From: Pseudomonas sp. B20(2017)
GTDB lineage: Bacteria; Pseudomonadota; Gammaproteobacteria; Pseudomonadales; Pseudomonadaceae
Assembly: GCF_002113125.1 (NCBI RefSeq)
Contig: NZ_NEJP01000023.1
Location: 1 to 64,000 of the forward strand
Length of the DNA stretch: 64,000 bases
Direction of reading: 5' to 3'
Shown here: piece by piece, positions 42,850-52,428 of the stretch
Numbering within the stretch: the stretch's first letter is position 1
Layout: each line of letters begins with the position of its first letter
Made by a program: the position numbers and the translations under genes
Notes under the pieces: generated by a model
Told to the model about the DNA's origin: nothing
What the model saw: only the letters and a program-made list of their open reading frames with translations
The model's database searches: none

Positions 42850-45241
42850 CCATCACGGCGTAGAGAAAACGCAAGCTGAACTGGCTGAATTGTTCGCCAG
42901 GGATCTGACCACCGGCGTCGGCCGCAGCGTCAAGCATGACAGCGCCGCCAAGCATGTGTCCGGTGAAGCGCAGTACATCGATGACCGCCTGGAATTCCCT
43001 AACCAGTTGCACGTTTACGCACGGTTGTCGGATCGCGCCCACGCAAAAATCATCAGCATCGACACCAAACCCTGCTATGCCTTCGAAGGCGTGCGCATCG
43101 CCATCACTCACGAAGACGTGCCGGGCCTGAAAGACATCGGCCCGTTGCTGCCGGGCGATCCGCTGCTGGCCATCGATGACGTGCAGTTCGTCGGTCAACC
43201 GGTGCTGGCCGTTGCCGCGAAAGACCTGGAAACTGCACGCAAGGCCGCGATGGCCGCGATCATCGAATACGAAGATCTGGAGCCGGTGCTGGACGTGGTC
43301 GAAGCCCTGCGCAAACGCCATTTCGTGCTAGACAGCCACACTCATCAACGTGGCGATTCGACCACGGCTCTGGCCACCGCCGAACATCGCATTCAAGGCA
43401 CGCTGCACATCGGCGGCCAGGAACACTTCTATCTGGAGACGCAGATCTCCTCGGTAATGCCGACCGAAGACGGTGGCATGATCGTCTACTGCTCGACTCA
43501 GAACCCCACCGAAGTGCAGAAGCTGGTGGCCGAAGTCCTCGACGTATCGATGAACAAAATCGTGGTCGACATGCGCCGCATGGGCGGTGGTTTCGGCGGC
43601 AAGGAAACCCAGGCCGCGAGCCCGGCATGCCTGTGCGCGGTGATCGCGCACCTCACCGGCCAGCCGACCAAGATGCGCCTGCCACGGGTCGAAGACATGC
43701 TGATGACCGGCAAGCGTCACCCGTTCTATGTCGAGTACGACGTGGGCTTCAACAGCACCGGACGCCTGCACGGGATTGCGATGGATCTGGCCGGCAACTG
43801 CGGTTGCTCGCCAGACCTGTCGGCCTCGATCGTTGACCGGGCGATGTTCCACTCGGACAACTCGTACTACCTCGGCGATGCGACCATCAACGGTCACCGC
43901 TGCAAGACCAATACCGCGTCGAACACCGCATACCGTGGTTTCGGCGGCCCGCAAGGGATGGTCGCGATCGAAGAAGTGATGGACGCCATCGCCCGTCACC
44001 TGAACCTCGATCCGCTGGCCGTGCGCAAGGCCAACTACTACGGCAAGACCGAGCGCAACGTCACTCACTACTACCAGACCGTCGAGCACAACATGCTCGA
44101 GGAAATGACCGCTGAACTTGAAGAAAGCAGCCAGTACGCCGAGCGCCGCGAAGCGATCCGTCGCTACAACGCCAACAGCCCGATCCTGAAAAAAGGCCTG
44201 GCGCTGACCCCGGTAAAATTCGGCATTTCCTTCACCGCCAGCTTCCTCAACCAGGCTGGTGCGCTGGTGCACGTCTATACCGACGGCAGCATCCATCTGA
44301 ACCACGGCGGCACGGAAATGGGCCAGGGCCTGAACACCAAAGTCGCGCAGGTCGTGGCCGAAGTGTTCCAGGTGGAAATGGACCGCGTGCAGATCACCGC
44401 GACCAACACCGACAAGGTGCCGAACACCTCGCCGACCGCGGCTTCCAGCGGTGCTGACCTCAACGGCAAAGCTGCACAGAACGCAGCAGAAATCATCAAG
44501 CAACGCCTGGTCGAATTCGCCGCACGGCACTACAAGGTCAGCGAAGAAGACGTGGAATTCCACAACGGCCACGTCCGTGTGCGCGACCACATCATGACCT
44601 TCGAAGCGCTGATCCAGCTGGCGTATTTCAACCAGGTGTCGCTGTCGAGCACCGGGTTCTACAAAACCCCGAAAATCTACTACGACCGCAGCCAGGCCCG
44701 TGGCCGGCCGTTCTACTACTTCGCCTTCGGCGCGGCGTGCTGCGAAGTGCTCGTCGACACCCTGACCGGCGAGTACAAGATGCTGCGTACCGACATCCTC
44801 CACGACGTCGGCGCCTCGCTGAACCCGGCCATCGACATCGGCCAGGTTGAGGGCGGCTTTGTTCAGGGCATGGGCTGGCTGACCATGGAAGAACTGGTGT
44901 GGAACAACAAGGGCAAGCTGATGACCAATGGCCCGGCCAGCTACAAGATCCCGGCCGTGGCGGACATGCCGCTGGACCTGCGGGTGAAGCTGGTGGAAAA
45001 CCGCAAGAACCCGGAGGACACCGTGTTCCACTCCAAGGCTGTCGGTGAGCCGCCGTTCATGCTTGGCATCGCCGCGTGGTGCGCGATCAAGGATGCGGTG
45101 GCCAGCCTCGGCGACTACAGGCATCAACCGAAGATCGACGCGCCGGCGACCCCGGAGCGGGTGTTGTGGGGTTGCGAGCAGATGCGCCAGCTCAAGGCGG
45201 TGAAAGCCGTCGAGGCTGAAACCGAGTTGGCTCCGCTCTAA
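42842..45241 (+). CDS. xdhB: Xanthine dehydrogenase large subunit XdhB
   Basis: A 799-residue molybdopterin subunit. Signatures are MRRMGGGFGGKETQAASPAC, YRGFGGPQGMVAIEEVMD (substrate arginine region), HGGTEMGQGLNTKVAQVV and AVGEPPFMLG with the catalytic glutamate. It forms a heterotetramer with XdhA in the cytoplasm. Translation is coupled to xdhA. A REP pair separates it from xdhC. Confidence 0.95.
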   Translation: MSNHHGVEKTQAELAELFARDLTTGVGRSVKHDSAAKHVSGEAQYIDDRLEFPNQLHVYARLSDRAHAKIISIDTKPCYAFEGVRIAITHEDVPGLKDIGPLLPGDPLLAIDDVQFVGQPVLAVAAKDLETARKAAMAAIIEYEDLEPVLDVVEALRKRHFVLDSHTHQRGDSTTALATAEHRIQGTLHIGGQEHFYLETQISSVMPTEDGGMIVYCSTQNPTEVQKLVAEVLDVSMNKIVVDMRRMGGGFGGKETQAASPACLCAVIAHLTGQPTKMRLPRVEDMLMTGKRHPFYVEYDVGFNSTGRLHGIAMDLAGNCGCSPDLSASIVDRAMFHSDNSYYLGDATINGHRCKTNTASNTAYRGFGGPQGMVAIEEVMDAIARHLNLDPLAVRKANYYGKTERNVTHYYQTVEHNMLEEMTAELEESSQYAERREAIRRYNANSPILKKGLALTPVKFGISFTASFLNQAGALVHVYTDGSIHLNHGGTEMGQGLNTKVAQVVAEVFQVEMDRVQITATNTDKVPNTSPTAASSGADLNGKAAQNAAEIIKQRLVEFAARHYKVSEEDVEFHNGHVRVRDHIMTFEALIQLAYFNQVSLSSTGFYKTPKIYYDRSQARGRPFYYFAFGAACCEVLVDTLTGEYKMLRTDILHDVGASLNPAIDIGQVEGGFVQGMGWLTMEELVWNNKGKLMTNGPASYKIPAVADMPLDLRVKLVENRKNPEDTVFHSKAVGEPPFMLGIAAWCAIKDAVASLGDYRHQPKIDAPATPERVLWGCEQMRQLKAVKAVEAETELAPL

Positions 45242-45253
45242 GGACCGAGGCGC

Positions 45254-45350
45254 GGCCTTCGCGGGCAAGCCCGCTCCCACAGAGATATGCGCTGACTGTT
45301 GGACTTGTGCAAATTCAATGTGGGAGCGAGCTTGCTCGCGAAGAGGCCCG
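45254..45350. repeat. REPIN between xdhB and xdhC
   Basis: Inverted REPs: GCGGGCAAGCCCGCTCCCAC near 45261 and GTGGGAGCGAGCTTGCTCGC near 45320. The two arms are of different subtypes. It lies inside a probable operon and may stabilise the upstream mRNA. Confidence 0.88.
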
Positions 45351-45379
45351 AATAGACAACGACAGATGTCGAGGTGAAC

Positions 45380-46237
45380 ATGTACAACTGGATCGACGCC
45401 CTCGCCGACCTGCAGAACCAGGGCGAACCCTGCGTTCTGGTGACGATCATCGAAGAGCTCGGCTCGACGCCGCGCAATGCCGGCTCGAAAATGGTCGTCA
45501 GCGCCCGCCAGACCTTCGACACCATCGGTGGCGGGCACCTGGAATACAAAGCCATGCAGATCGCCCGCGAGATGCTCGCCAGCGGCAAGCAGGACACCCA
45601 TCTGGAGCGCTTCAGCCTCGGTGCCAGTCTCGGCCAGTGCTGCGGCGGCGCGACAGTGCTGTTGTTCGAACCGATGGGCCAGGTGCAGGCGCAGATCGCC
45701 GTGTTCGGCGCCGGTCATGTCGGTCGCGCGCTGGTCCCCTTGCTCGCCAGCCTGCCCTGCCGGGTGCGCTGGATCGATTCCCGGGAAGAGGAATTCCCCG
45801 AGCAGATTCCCCACGGCGTGCGCAAAATCGTCGCCGAGGAGCCTGTGGATGAAATCGACGACCTGCCCGCCGGCAGCTACTGCATCGTCATGACCCACAA
45901 CCATCAACTGGATCTGGAACTCACCGCCGCGATCCTCAAGCGCAACGACTTCACCTGGTTCGGCCTGATCGGCTCGAAAACCAAACGGGCCAAGTTCGAA
46001 CATCGCCTGCGTGACCGTGGTTTCGACGCCAGCGTCGTGCAACGCATGCGCTGCCCGATGGGCATCGGCGAAGTCAAAGGCAAGTTGCCTGTGGAAATCG
46101 CCATCTCCATCGCCGGCGAAATCATCGCCACCTATAACGCCAATTTCGGCCAGCACACCGCCAGTGCCGAACCGATTGCCAAACTGCTGCCGGTTTCCCG
46201 GCGCAGTCAGGCCGCCACACTCAAAGCCTCAAACTGA
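45380..46237 (+). CDS. xdhC: Xanthine dehydrogenase accessory protein XdhC
   Basis: A 285-residue molybdenum cofactor sulfuration/insertion factor specific to XdhAB. The N-terminal XdhC domain (PCVLVTIIEELGSTPRNAGS, GQCCGGA with paired cysteines) is followed by a Rossmann domain (IAVFGAGHVGRALVPLLASL; FGLIGSKTKRAKFEHRL). ATG 45380 has GAGG 5 bp upstream; the frame's GTG at 45374 is too close to that site. It is 13 bp upstream of guaD. Confidence 0.94.
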   Translation: MYNWIDALADLQNQGEPCVLVTIIEELGSTPRNAGSKMVVSARQTFDTIGGGHLEYKAMQIAREMLASGKQDTHLERFSLGASLGQCCGGATVLLFEPMGQVQAQIAVFGAGHVGRALVPLLASLPCRVRWIDSREEEFPEQIPHGVRKIVAEEPVDEIDDLPAGSYCIVMTHNHQLDLELTAAILKRNDFTWFGLIGSKTKRAKFEHRLRDRGFDASVVQRMRCPMGIGEVKGKLPVEIAISIAGEIIATYNANFGQHTASAEPIAKLLPVSRRSQAATLKASN

Positions 46238-46250
46238 TTAGAGAACCCTC

Positions 46251-47555
46251 ATGCCTCTGACTCGCAAAGCTTACCGCGCCGCCATCCTGCACAGCATTGC
46301 CGACCCTGCCGAGGTCGGCATCGAAGCCTCCTACGAGTATTTCGAGGATGGCCTGCTGGTGGTCGATGGCGGCAAGATCAGCGCCCTCGGCCACGCCAGC
46401 GAACTGCTGCCGACCCTGCCGGCGGACATCGAGATCACGCATCACAAGGATGCGCTGATCACCCCGGGCTTCATCGATACCCACATCCACCTGCCGCAGA
46501 CGGGCATGGTCGGCGCCTACGGCGAGCAACTGCTGGACTGGCTGAACACCTACACCTTCCCGTGCGAAAGCCAGTTCGCCGACAAGGCCCACGCCGATGA
46601 AGTCGCGGACATCTTCATCAAGGAACTGCTGCGCAACGGCACCACCACCGCGCTGGTGTTCGGCAGCGTGCACCCGCAATCGGTCAACTCGTTCTTTGAA
46701 GCCGCCGAGAAGCTGGATCTGCGGATGATTGCCGGCAAGGTGATGATGGACCGCAACGCGCCGGACTACCTGACCGACACCCCGGAATCGAGCTACGTCG
46801 ACAGCAAGGCGCTGATCGAGCGCTGGCACGGCAAGGGCCGTCTGCACTATGCCGTCACCCCGCGTTTCGCCCCGACCAGCACCCCGGAACAGCTGACCCT
46901 CGCCGGCCAGTTGCTCAGCGAATACCCGGATCTGTACATGCAGACCCACATCAGCGAAAACCTCAAGGAAGTCGAGTGGGTCAAGGAGCTGTTCCCGGAG
47001 CGCAAAGGCTACCTGGACGTTTACGATCACTATAAATTGCTCGGCGAGCGTTCGGTGTTTGCCCACGGCGTGCACCTGTGCGACGACGAATGCGCGCGTC
47101 TGGCGCAGACCGGTTCAGCGGTCGCGTTCTGCCCGACCTCGAACTTCTTCCTCGGCAGCGGCCTGTTCAACCTGCCGATGGCCGAGAAGCATAAACTGAA
47201 CGTCGGCCTCGGGACTGACGTCGGCGGCGGCACCAGTTTCTCGCTGCTGCAAACCCTGAACGAAGCCTACAAAGTGATGCAACTGCAAGGTGCGCGCCTG
47301 AGCCCGTTCAAGTCGCTGTACCTCGCCACCCTCGGCGGCGCGCGGGCGCTGCGTCTGGAAGACAAGATCGGCAACCTGCAACCGGGCTCCGACGCCGACT
47401 TCCTGGTGCTGGACTACAATGCCACGCCGCTGATGAGCTATCGCTTGAAGCAGGCCAACAACATTGCTGAAACGCTGTTCGTACTGATGACCCTGGGCGA
47501 TGACCGCACCGTAGCTCAGACCTACGCGGCGGGCGCGCTGGTGCACCAGCGCTAA
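46251..47555 (+). CDS. guaD: Guanine deaminase
   Basis: A 434-residue amidohydrolase converting guanine to xanthine, the substrate of XdhAB. Metal-binding motifs are GFIDTHIHLPQTG (HxH), the QTHISEN histidine, FAHGVHLCDDE, and GLGTDVGGGTSFSLLQTL with the catalytic aspartate. It is adjacent to xdhC, which completes a purine catabolic unit. A palindromic repeat and a terminator follow. Confidence 0.95.
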   Translation: MPLTRKAYRAAILHSIADPAEVGIEASYEYFEDGLLVVDGGKISALGHASELLPTLPADIEITHHKDALITPGFIDTHIHLPQTGMVGAYGEQLLDWLNTYTFPCESQFADKAHADEVADIFIKELLRNGTTTALVFGSVHPQSVNSFFEAAEKLDLRMIAGKVMMDRNAPDYLTDTPESSYVDSKALIERWHGKGRLHYAVTPRFAPTSTPEQLTLAGQLLSEYPDLYMQTHISENLKEVEWVKELFPERKGYLDVYDHYKLLGERSVFAHGVHLCDDECARLAQTGSAVAFCPTSNFFLGSGLFNLPMAEKHKLNVGLGTDVGGGTSFSLLQTLNEAYKVMQLQGARLSPFKSLYLATLGGARALRLEDKIGNLQPGSDADFLVLDYNATPLMSYRLKQANNIAETLFVLMTLGDDRTVAQTYAAGALVHQR

Positions 47556-47565
47556 CTGATTGCTC

Positions 47566-47673
47566 GATCGTTCCCACGCTCTGCGTGGGAATGCCTCTGG
47601 GGACGCTCCGCGTCCAGTGACGCGGAGCGTCACGGGCTGCATCCCACGCGGACGGTTCGACGTGGGAACGATC
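47566..47673. repeat. MITE-like palindromic repeat, copy 3
   Basis: Outer arms GATCGTTCCCACGCTCTGCG / ACGTGGGAACGATC, inner arms GGACGCTCCGCGTCC and GTGACGCGGAGCGTCAC. The right outer arm is altered (GCGGACGGTTCGACGTGGG), as in the 52.3 kb copy. Confidence 0.8.
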
Positions 47674-47694
47674 AGGACGCTAGTTTTCCGCAGA

Positions 47695-47737
47695 CAAAAA
47701 AATCCCCCGGTACTTTTTAGTCCGGGGGATTTTTATT
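47695..47737 (+). terminator. Intrinsic terminator after guaD
   Basis: AAAAATCCCCCGG pairs with CCGGGGGATTTTT around TACTTTTTAGT. A and T runs on both sides make it usable on either strand. Confidence 0.93.
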
Positions 47738-47752
47738 GCCTGTCAGGAAGTC

Positions 47753-47815
47753 TTCGCGAGCAAGCCCGCTCCCACAGGGGGAATGCATTTCAAAGCGGGC
47801 TTGCTCGCGAATGCC
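47753..47815. repeat. REPIN, right arm truncated
   Basis: Left REP is complete (CGCGAGCAAGCCCGCTCCCA); the right arm lacks the GTGGGA part (CAAAGCGGGCTTGCTCGCGA). Confidence 0.85.
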
Positions 47816-47830
47816 GCGACTCGGTGCCTG

Positions 47831-48595
47831 TCAGAGCTTGACCGCCGGCCGCCCCGGCTTCTTGGTCTGCAACAAGTGCGAGAACACTGCATGCAGATCG
47901 TCCGAAGCGCTTTCCTCGTCGAGGTTGAGCTTGCTGTCGATGTGATCCATGTGATGCATCATCAGGTCCACCGCCAGCTCGCCGTTGCGTGCTTCGATGG
48001 CGTCGATCAACTGGGTGTGCTCGTCATAGGAACAGTGTGAGCGGTTGCCGCTTTCATATTGGGCGATGATCAGCGACGTCTGCGAAACCAGGCTGCGCTG
48101 GAAGCTGATCAACGGCGCGTTCTTCGCTGCCTCGGCCAGTTTCAGGTGAAATTCACCCGACAACCGGATGCCGGCGCCGCGATCGCCACGGGAGAAACTG
48201 TCGCGTTCGTCATTGACCATCTGGCGCAGTTCGGCGATTTGCTCGGCGGTGGCGTGCTGCACCGCCAGCTCGGTGATCGCGCGTTCCACCAGACGTCGGG
48301 CGAGGAACACCTGACGCGCCTCTTCAACGCTCGGGCTGGCCACGACCGCGCCACGGTTCGGCCGCAACAGCACCACGCCTTCATGGGCCAGACGCGAGAG
48401 CGCGCGGCGAATGATGGTTCGGCTGACCCCGAAAATTTCCCCCAGCGCTTCTTCGCTCAACTTTGTGCCGGGCGCCAGGCGCTGTTCGAGGATGGCCTCG
48501 AAGATATGCGCATAGACAATATCGTCCTGGGTTCCGCTGCGGCCGGCTTTGCCTGCTCGCGGTTGTTTCTTGAGGGGTTGCAACTGTTCGTTCAT
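47831..48595 (-). CDS. GntR family transcriptional regulator (FCD domain)
   Basis: A 254-residue regulator. The winged helix (IFEAILEQRLAPGTKLSEEA, FGVSRTIIRRALSRLAHEG) is followed by an FCD effector domain with likely metal-binding histidine/aspartate positions (GEFHLKLAEAA). It is divergent from the BenE-type transporter and convergent with guaD, so it is a good candidate regulator of the purine genes. Start 48595 gives MNEQLQPLKKQ; the frame continues upstream through the REPIN but that part is not protein-like. Confidence 0.88.
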   Translation of the reverse strand: MNEQLQPLKKQPRAGKAGRSGTQDDIVYAHIFEAILEQRLAPGTKLSEEALGEIFGVSRTIIRRALSRLAHEGVVLLRPNRGAVVASPSVEEARQVFLARRLVERAITELAVQHATAEQIAELRQMVNDERDSFSRGDRGAGIRLSGEFHLKLAEAAKNAPLISFQRSLVSQTSLIIAQYESGNRSHCSYDEHTQLIDAIEARNGELAVDLMMHHMDHIDSKLNLDEESASDDLHAVFSHLLQTKKPGRPAVKL

Positions 48596-48798
48596 GGGCA
48601 CTCGAGTCGGGAAGAACGGCGGCGAATTGACCGTGACTGTAATACGGCACAGTGGGTCGCTGGCAAGTATCGCGTAAAAAACAGCGCGATTGTACACAAT
48701 GGAAGGTGGCAACACGACTGTACGGCTGTTTGTGGCTTCGGCTGTATTGCAACGCTTCGTTACGTTTGAGTTTAGGCTTGATCGCAGAATCCGCGATC

Positions 48799-48893
48799 CC
48801 TGTGGGAGCGAGCTTGCTCGCGATAGCGGTTGGACATTCAACTCCTATGTCGACTGTTCCGCCGTCATCGCGAGCAAGCTCGCTCCCACAAGG
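48799..48893. repeat. REPIN between the GntR gene and the transporter
   Basis: Inverted REP pair, TGTGGGAGCGAGCTTGCTCG at 48801 and CGCGAGCAAGCTCGCTCCCA near 48870, with about 45 bp between the cores. Confidence 0.9.
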
Positions 48894-48942
48894 GTTTCGC
48901 GTAGCTGCGAATATCTTCATTGGTACAAGGAATACCCCTGTC

Positions 48943-50133
48943 ATGAACGAAATTACCCACACCCGACTGCGCCCGCTGGCGGACACATCGCCCTCCGCCA
49001 TCGTCGCCGGCTTCATCGCGATGATGACCGGCTACACCAGTTCGCTGGTGCTGATGTTCCAGGCAGGGCAAGCGGCGGGCCTGAGCAGCGGGCAGATTTC
49101 TTCGTGGATCTGGGCGATTTCCATCGGCATGGCGGTGTGTTCGATCGGCCTGTCGCTGCGTTATCGCACGCCGATCACCATCGCCTGGTCGACGCCCGGC
49201 GCGGCGCTGTTGATCACCAGCCTTGGCGGCGTGACCTATGGCGAAGCGATTGGCGCCTATATCACCTGCGCGGTGCTGGTGACCATTTGCGGCTTGACCG
49301 GCAGCTTCGAACGGCTGGTGAAAAAGATCCCGGCCTCCCTCGCCGCGGCGCTGCTGGCAGGGATTCTGTTCAAGATCGGCAGCGAAATTTTCGTCGCCGC
49401 GCAGCACCGCACCGGCCTGGTGCTGGGGATGTTCTTCACTTATCTGATCGTCAAACGCCTGTCGCCCCGTTATGCGGTGCTCGCTGCGCTGCTGATCGGC
49501 ACCGCGCTGTCGGGCGTCATGGGGTTGCTGGACTTCAGCGGTTTTCACCTGGAGGTGGCGACACCGGTCTGGACCACGCCGCATTTTTCCCTGGCCGCGA
49601 CCATCAGCATCGGCATTCCGCTGTTTGTTGTGGCGATGACCTCGCAAAACATGCCCGGCATCGCCGTGCTGCGGGCCGATGGTTACAACGTCCCGGCCTC
49701 GCCGCTGATTACCTCTACCGGCATCGCGTCCCTGCTGCTGGCGCCGTTTGGTTCCCACGGCATCAACCTCGCAGCGATTAGCGCGGCGATTTGCACCGGG
49801 CCGCATGCCCATGAGGATCGCAACAAACGCTACACCGCTGCGGTGTGGTGCGGGATTTTCTACGGGATTGCCGGGGTGTTCGGCGCCACGCTGGCGGCGC
49901 TGTTTGCCGCGCTGCCCAAGGAACTGGTGCTGTCGATTGCTGCTTTGGCGCTGTTCGGTTCGATCATCAACGGCTTGAGCATCGCCATGACCGAGGTGAA
50001 GGAACGGGAAGCGGCGCTGATCACCTTCATGGTCACGGCGTCGGGGCTGACGCTGTTTTCCATCGGTTCGGCCTTCTGGGGGATTGTCGCGGGGGTGTTG
50101 ACCTTGCTGATCCTCAACTGGCGCAAGGCCTGA
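48943..50133 (+). CDS. BenE/YdcO family membrane transporter
   Basis: A 396-residue protein with about 12 transmembrane helices. It has the BenE benzoate-proton symporter signature (AFIAMMTGYTSSLVLMF-like N-terminus, ITIAWSTPGAALL, TSQNMPGIAVLRADGY, FGSHGINLAAISAAICTG). Because it follows the xdh-guaD cluster and a divergent GntR gene, its true substrate could be a purine or related compound; that is inference. ATG 48943 is taken; the frame is open upstream through the REPIN without any membrane character. Confidence 0.88.
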   Translation: MNEITHTRLRPLADTSPSAIVAGFIAMMTGYTSSLVLMFQAGQAAGLSSGQISSWIWAISIGMAVCSIGLSLRYRTPITIAWSTPGAALLITSLGGVTYGEAIGAYITCAVLVTICGLTGSFERLVKKIPASLAAALLAGILFKIGSEIFVAAQHRTGLVLGMFFTYLIVKRLSPRYAVLAALLIGTALSGVMGLLDFSGFHLEVATPVWTTPHFSLAATISIGIPLFVVAMTSQNMPGIAVLRADGYNVPASPLITSTGIASLLLAPFGSHGINLAAISAAICTGPHAHEDRNKRYTAAVWCGIFYGIAGVFGATLAALFAALPKELVLSIAALALFGSIINGLSIAMTEVKEREAALITFMVTASGLTLFSIGSAFWGIVAGVLTLLILNWRKA

Positions 50134-50147
50134 TGAAAAAACAGGCA

Positions 50148-50182
50148 TAAAAAAACGGCGACCCTCGGGTCGCCGTTTTTTC
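50148..50182. terminator. Bidirectional intrinsic terminator
   Basis: AAAAACGGCGACC pairs with GGTCGCCGTTTTT around a CTC-type loop, between the convergent transporter and yggL genes. Confidence 0.93.
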
Positions 50183-50186
50183 AGTA

Positions 50187-50531
50187 TCACTTGGCCGCGT
50201 TGATCGGCTTTTCCGGATACCAGACGTCCAGCAGCGGGCTGATTTCAGTCTTGGTCAGCTCGGTGCGGGTTTTCAGCCAGGCTTCCACGGCAGCGCGCTG
50301 CTCTTCGGAAACCGAACCACGCTTCTGCAGGCAAACCAGACCGAAGCCTTCGCCGCCGACATAGCCCAGACCATTGGCGTCCATGGCTTCTTTGATGAAA
50401 GCTTCGAGGAAAGCATCAATGGCTTCTTCGGACAGATCTTCTTTGAAGTCCAGGTTCAGTTCGAAACCCAGCTCTTGAAATTCATCGACGCACAGTTTTT
50501 TGCGCAGACGCTGGGAACGGTTAGTCGCCAT
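50187..50531 (-). CDS. yggL: YggL family (DUF469) 50S ribosome-associated protein
   Basis: A 114-residue protein with the family hallmarks RSQRLRKKLCVDEFQELGFE and LGYVGGEGFGLVCLQKRGSV. YggL binds the 50S subunit in Pseudomonas. It is small, soluble and acidic overall with a basic N-terminus. It is convergent with the transporter and transcribed away from dacB. Confidence 0.9.
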   Translation of the reverse strand: MATNRSQRLRKKLCVDEFQELGFELNLDFKEDLSEEAIDAFLEAFIKEAMDANGLGYVGGEGFGLVCLQKRGSVSEEQRAAVEAWLKTRTELTKTEISPLLDVWYPEKPINAAK

Positions 50532-50765
50532 TGGAACAATCCTCTTAAGTAATAACGGCCGGCACTTTACCAGTTTAAGCCGGCGATTGCCCGCCTATCC
50601 GGGACGTGCGTGCGACCGCCTGTAAAAAAATAACGAATTGGCACCCTTGCGAAAGGCACAAGCTGTTACACCTTGGGGCATAATGCCGACACTTTCATGA
50701 CCACTGAGGGCCTTTTCATCCATGTCCTCGTCTTTTTTCCCCTCGGCTGTAGGGTTTTATTTCAT

Positions 50766-52226
50766 ATGATCAAATCGTTGCGTCCTCTGCTCCTGGCCGG
50801 TCTTCTTCTGCCACTGGCCTTGCCCGTCTCCGCTGCCACCATCAATACCGCCCTGACCCCCAACGTCGAAAAAGCCCTCAAGGCCAGCAAGCTGCAGCCC
50901 ACTGCCCTGTCGCTGGTGATGGTGCCGCTGGACGGCCCGGGCACGCCGACCGTGTACAACGCCGACGTGTCGGTCAACCCGGCCTCGACCATGAAACTGG
51001 TCACCACGTACGCGGCGCTGGAAATGCTCGGCCCCAACCATCAGTGGAAAACCGAGTTCTACACCGACGGCGACCTGAACGGCGGGATTCTCAACGGCAA
51101 CCTCTACCTCAAGGGTGGTGGCGATCCGAAGCTGAACATGGAAAAACTCTGGCTGCTGATGCGCGACCTGCGCGCCAACGGCGTGACCCAGGTCACCGGT
51201 GATCTGGTACTGGACCGCAGCTTCTTCGTGCAGCCGCAACTGCCGGAATTCAACGACGACGGCAACGACGAGAACAAGCCATTTCTGGTCAAGCCGGATT
51301 CGCTGCTGGTCAACCTCAAGGCCCTGCGTTTCGTGGCCCGCAATGACAATGGCCGGGTGTTGATCTCGGTCGAACCGCCGATTGCCAGCATCAACATCGA
51401 GAACACCGTCAAAGCGCTCAACTCCAAACAATGCACCGGCGGCGTGCGCTACAACCCGGTGCCGCAGGCCGATGGCAGCGTGACCGTGACCGTGGCCGGT
51501 CAGTTGGGCGAAGGTTGCAGCTCGCAGACTTACCTGTCGCTGCTCGACCACGCGACCTACACCGCCGGCGCCGTCCGGGCAATCTGGAAAGAACTGGGCG
51601 GTAGCATCCAGGGCAAGGATCGTCTGGCCCCGACGCCGAGCAGCGCCAAAGTGCTGGCTCGCGCGTTCTCGCCGGATCTGGCGGAAATCATCCGCGACAT
51701 CAACAAGTACAGTAACAACACCATGGCTCAGCAGCTGTTCCTGAGCCTGGGCCAGAAATTCCGCAACGACGCCGACGGCGATGACGCCAAGGCCGCGCAA
51801 CGCGTGGTGCGCCAGTGGCTGGCGAAGAAAGGCATCACCGCGCCGCATCTGGTGATGGAGAACGGCTCCGGTCTGTCGCGTTCCGAGCGAGTCAGTGCCC
51901 GTGAAATGGCCAACATGCTGCAAGCGGCCTGGCACAGCCCATATGCTGCCGAATACATCAGCTCGCTGCCGATTGCCGGCACCGACGGCACCATGCGCAA
52001 ACGCCTGAAGACCACCGCGATGCGCGGCGAAGCCCACGTCAAGACTGGCACCCTGAACACCGTACGGGCGATTGCCGGTTTCAGCCGCGACGTCAACGGC
52101 AACACCTGGGCGGTGGTGGCGATCCTCAACGACAAGGCCCCGTTCGGCGCGTCGTCGGTACTGGATCAGGTGCTGCTGGATCTTTATAAACAGCCACGGA
52201 CGCCGCAGACTGCTTCGGTCCTGTAA
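50766..52226 (+). CDS. dacB: D-alanyl-D-alanine carboxypeptidase/endopeptidase (PBP4)
   Basis: A 486-residue periplasmic peptidase of the S13 class. The signal peptide is MIKSLRPLLLAGLLLPLALP followed by VSAA. Catalytic motifs are STMK (in NPASTMKLVTTY, SxxK), YSNN (SxN) and KTG (AHVKTGTLNTV). The large insertion between SxxK and SxN typical of PBP4 is present. It trims peptidoglycan cross-links, and its loss in Pseudomonas can derepress AmpC. ATG 50766 gives a clean signal peptide; an earlier in-frame ATG at 50697 is possible. Confidence 0.94.
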   Translation: MIKSLRPLLLAGLLLPLALPVSAATINTALTPNVEKALKASKLQPTALSLVMVPLDGPGTPTVYNADVSVNPASTMKLVTTYAALEMLGPNHQWKTEFYTDGDLNGGILNGNLYLKGGGDPKLNMEKLWLLMRDLRANGVTQVTGDLVLDRSFFVQPQLPEFNDDGNDENKPFLVKPDSLLVNLKALRFVARNDNGRVLISVEPPIASINIENTVKALNSKQCTGGVRYNPVPQADGSVTVTVAGQLGEGCSSQTYLSLLDHATYTAGAVRAIWKELGGSIQGKDRLAPTPSSAKVLARAFSPDLAEIIRDINKYSNNTMAQQLFLSLGQKFRNDADGDDAKAAQRVVRQWLAKKGITAPHLVMENGSGLSRSERVSAREMANMLQAAWHSPYAAEYISSLPIAGTDGTMRKRLKTTAMRGEAHVKTGTLNTVRAIAGFSRDVNGNTWAVVAILNDKAPFGASSVLDQVLLDLYKQPRTPQTASVL

Positions 52227-52236
52227 TCCCCGTAAA

Positions 52237-52422
52237 TGATTGTTCCCACGCTCTGCGTGGGAACAATCATCACAGCCGAAACTGCCGCCCCCCCAAACCT
52301 GATTGTTCCCACGTCGAGGCGTCGAACCGTCCGCGTGGGAATACAGCCCGTGACGCTCTGCGTCATTGGACGCGGAGCGTCCCCGGAGGCATTCCCACGT
52401 AAAGCGTGGGAACGATCATTCG
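52237..52422. repeat. MITE-like palindromic repeat, copy 4 (compound)
   Basis: A solitary hairpin, TGTTCCCACGCTCTGCGTGGGAACA (52241-52265; written here as arms TGTTCCCACGC/GCGTGGGAACA), is followed by a full element of about 120 bp. The full element has altered left arm GTTCCCACGTCGAGGCG, inner arms GACGCTCTGCGTC / GGACGCGGAGCGTCC, and right arm TTCCCACGTAAAGCGTGGGA. Confidence 0.78.
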
Positions 52423-52428
52423 AATGGG

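Noticed and set aside
43328..46156. 942-codon minus-strand ORF opposite xdhB and xdhC
   Set aside because: It crosses two real genes and a REPIN, and its composition is typical of antisense translation.
48652..48942. N-terminal extension of the BenE-type transporter
   Set aside because: It is a translation of the REPIN; the transporter alignment begins at 48943.
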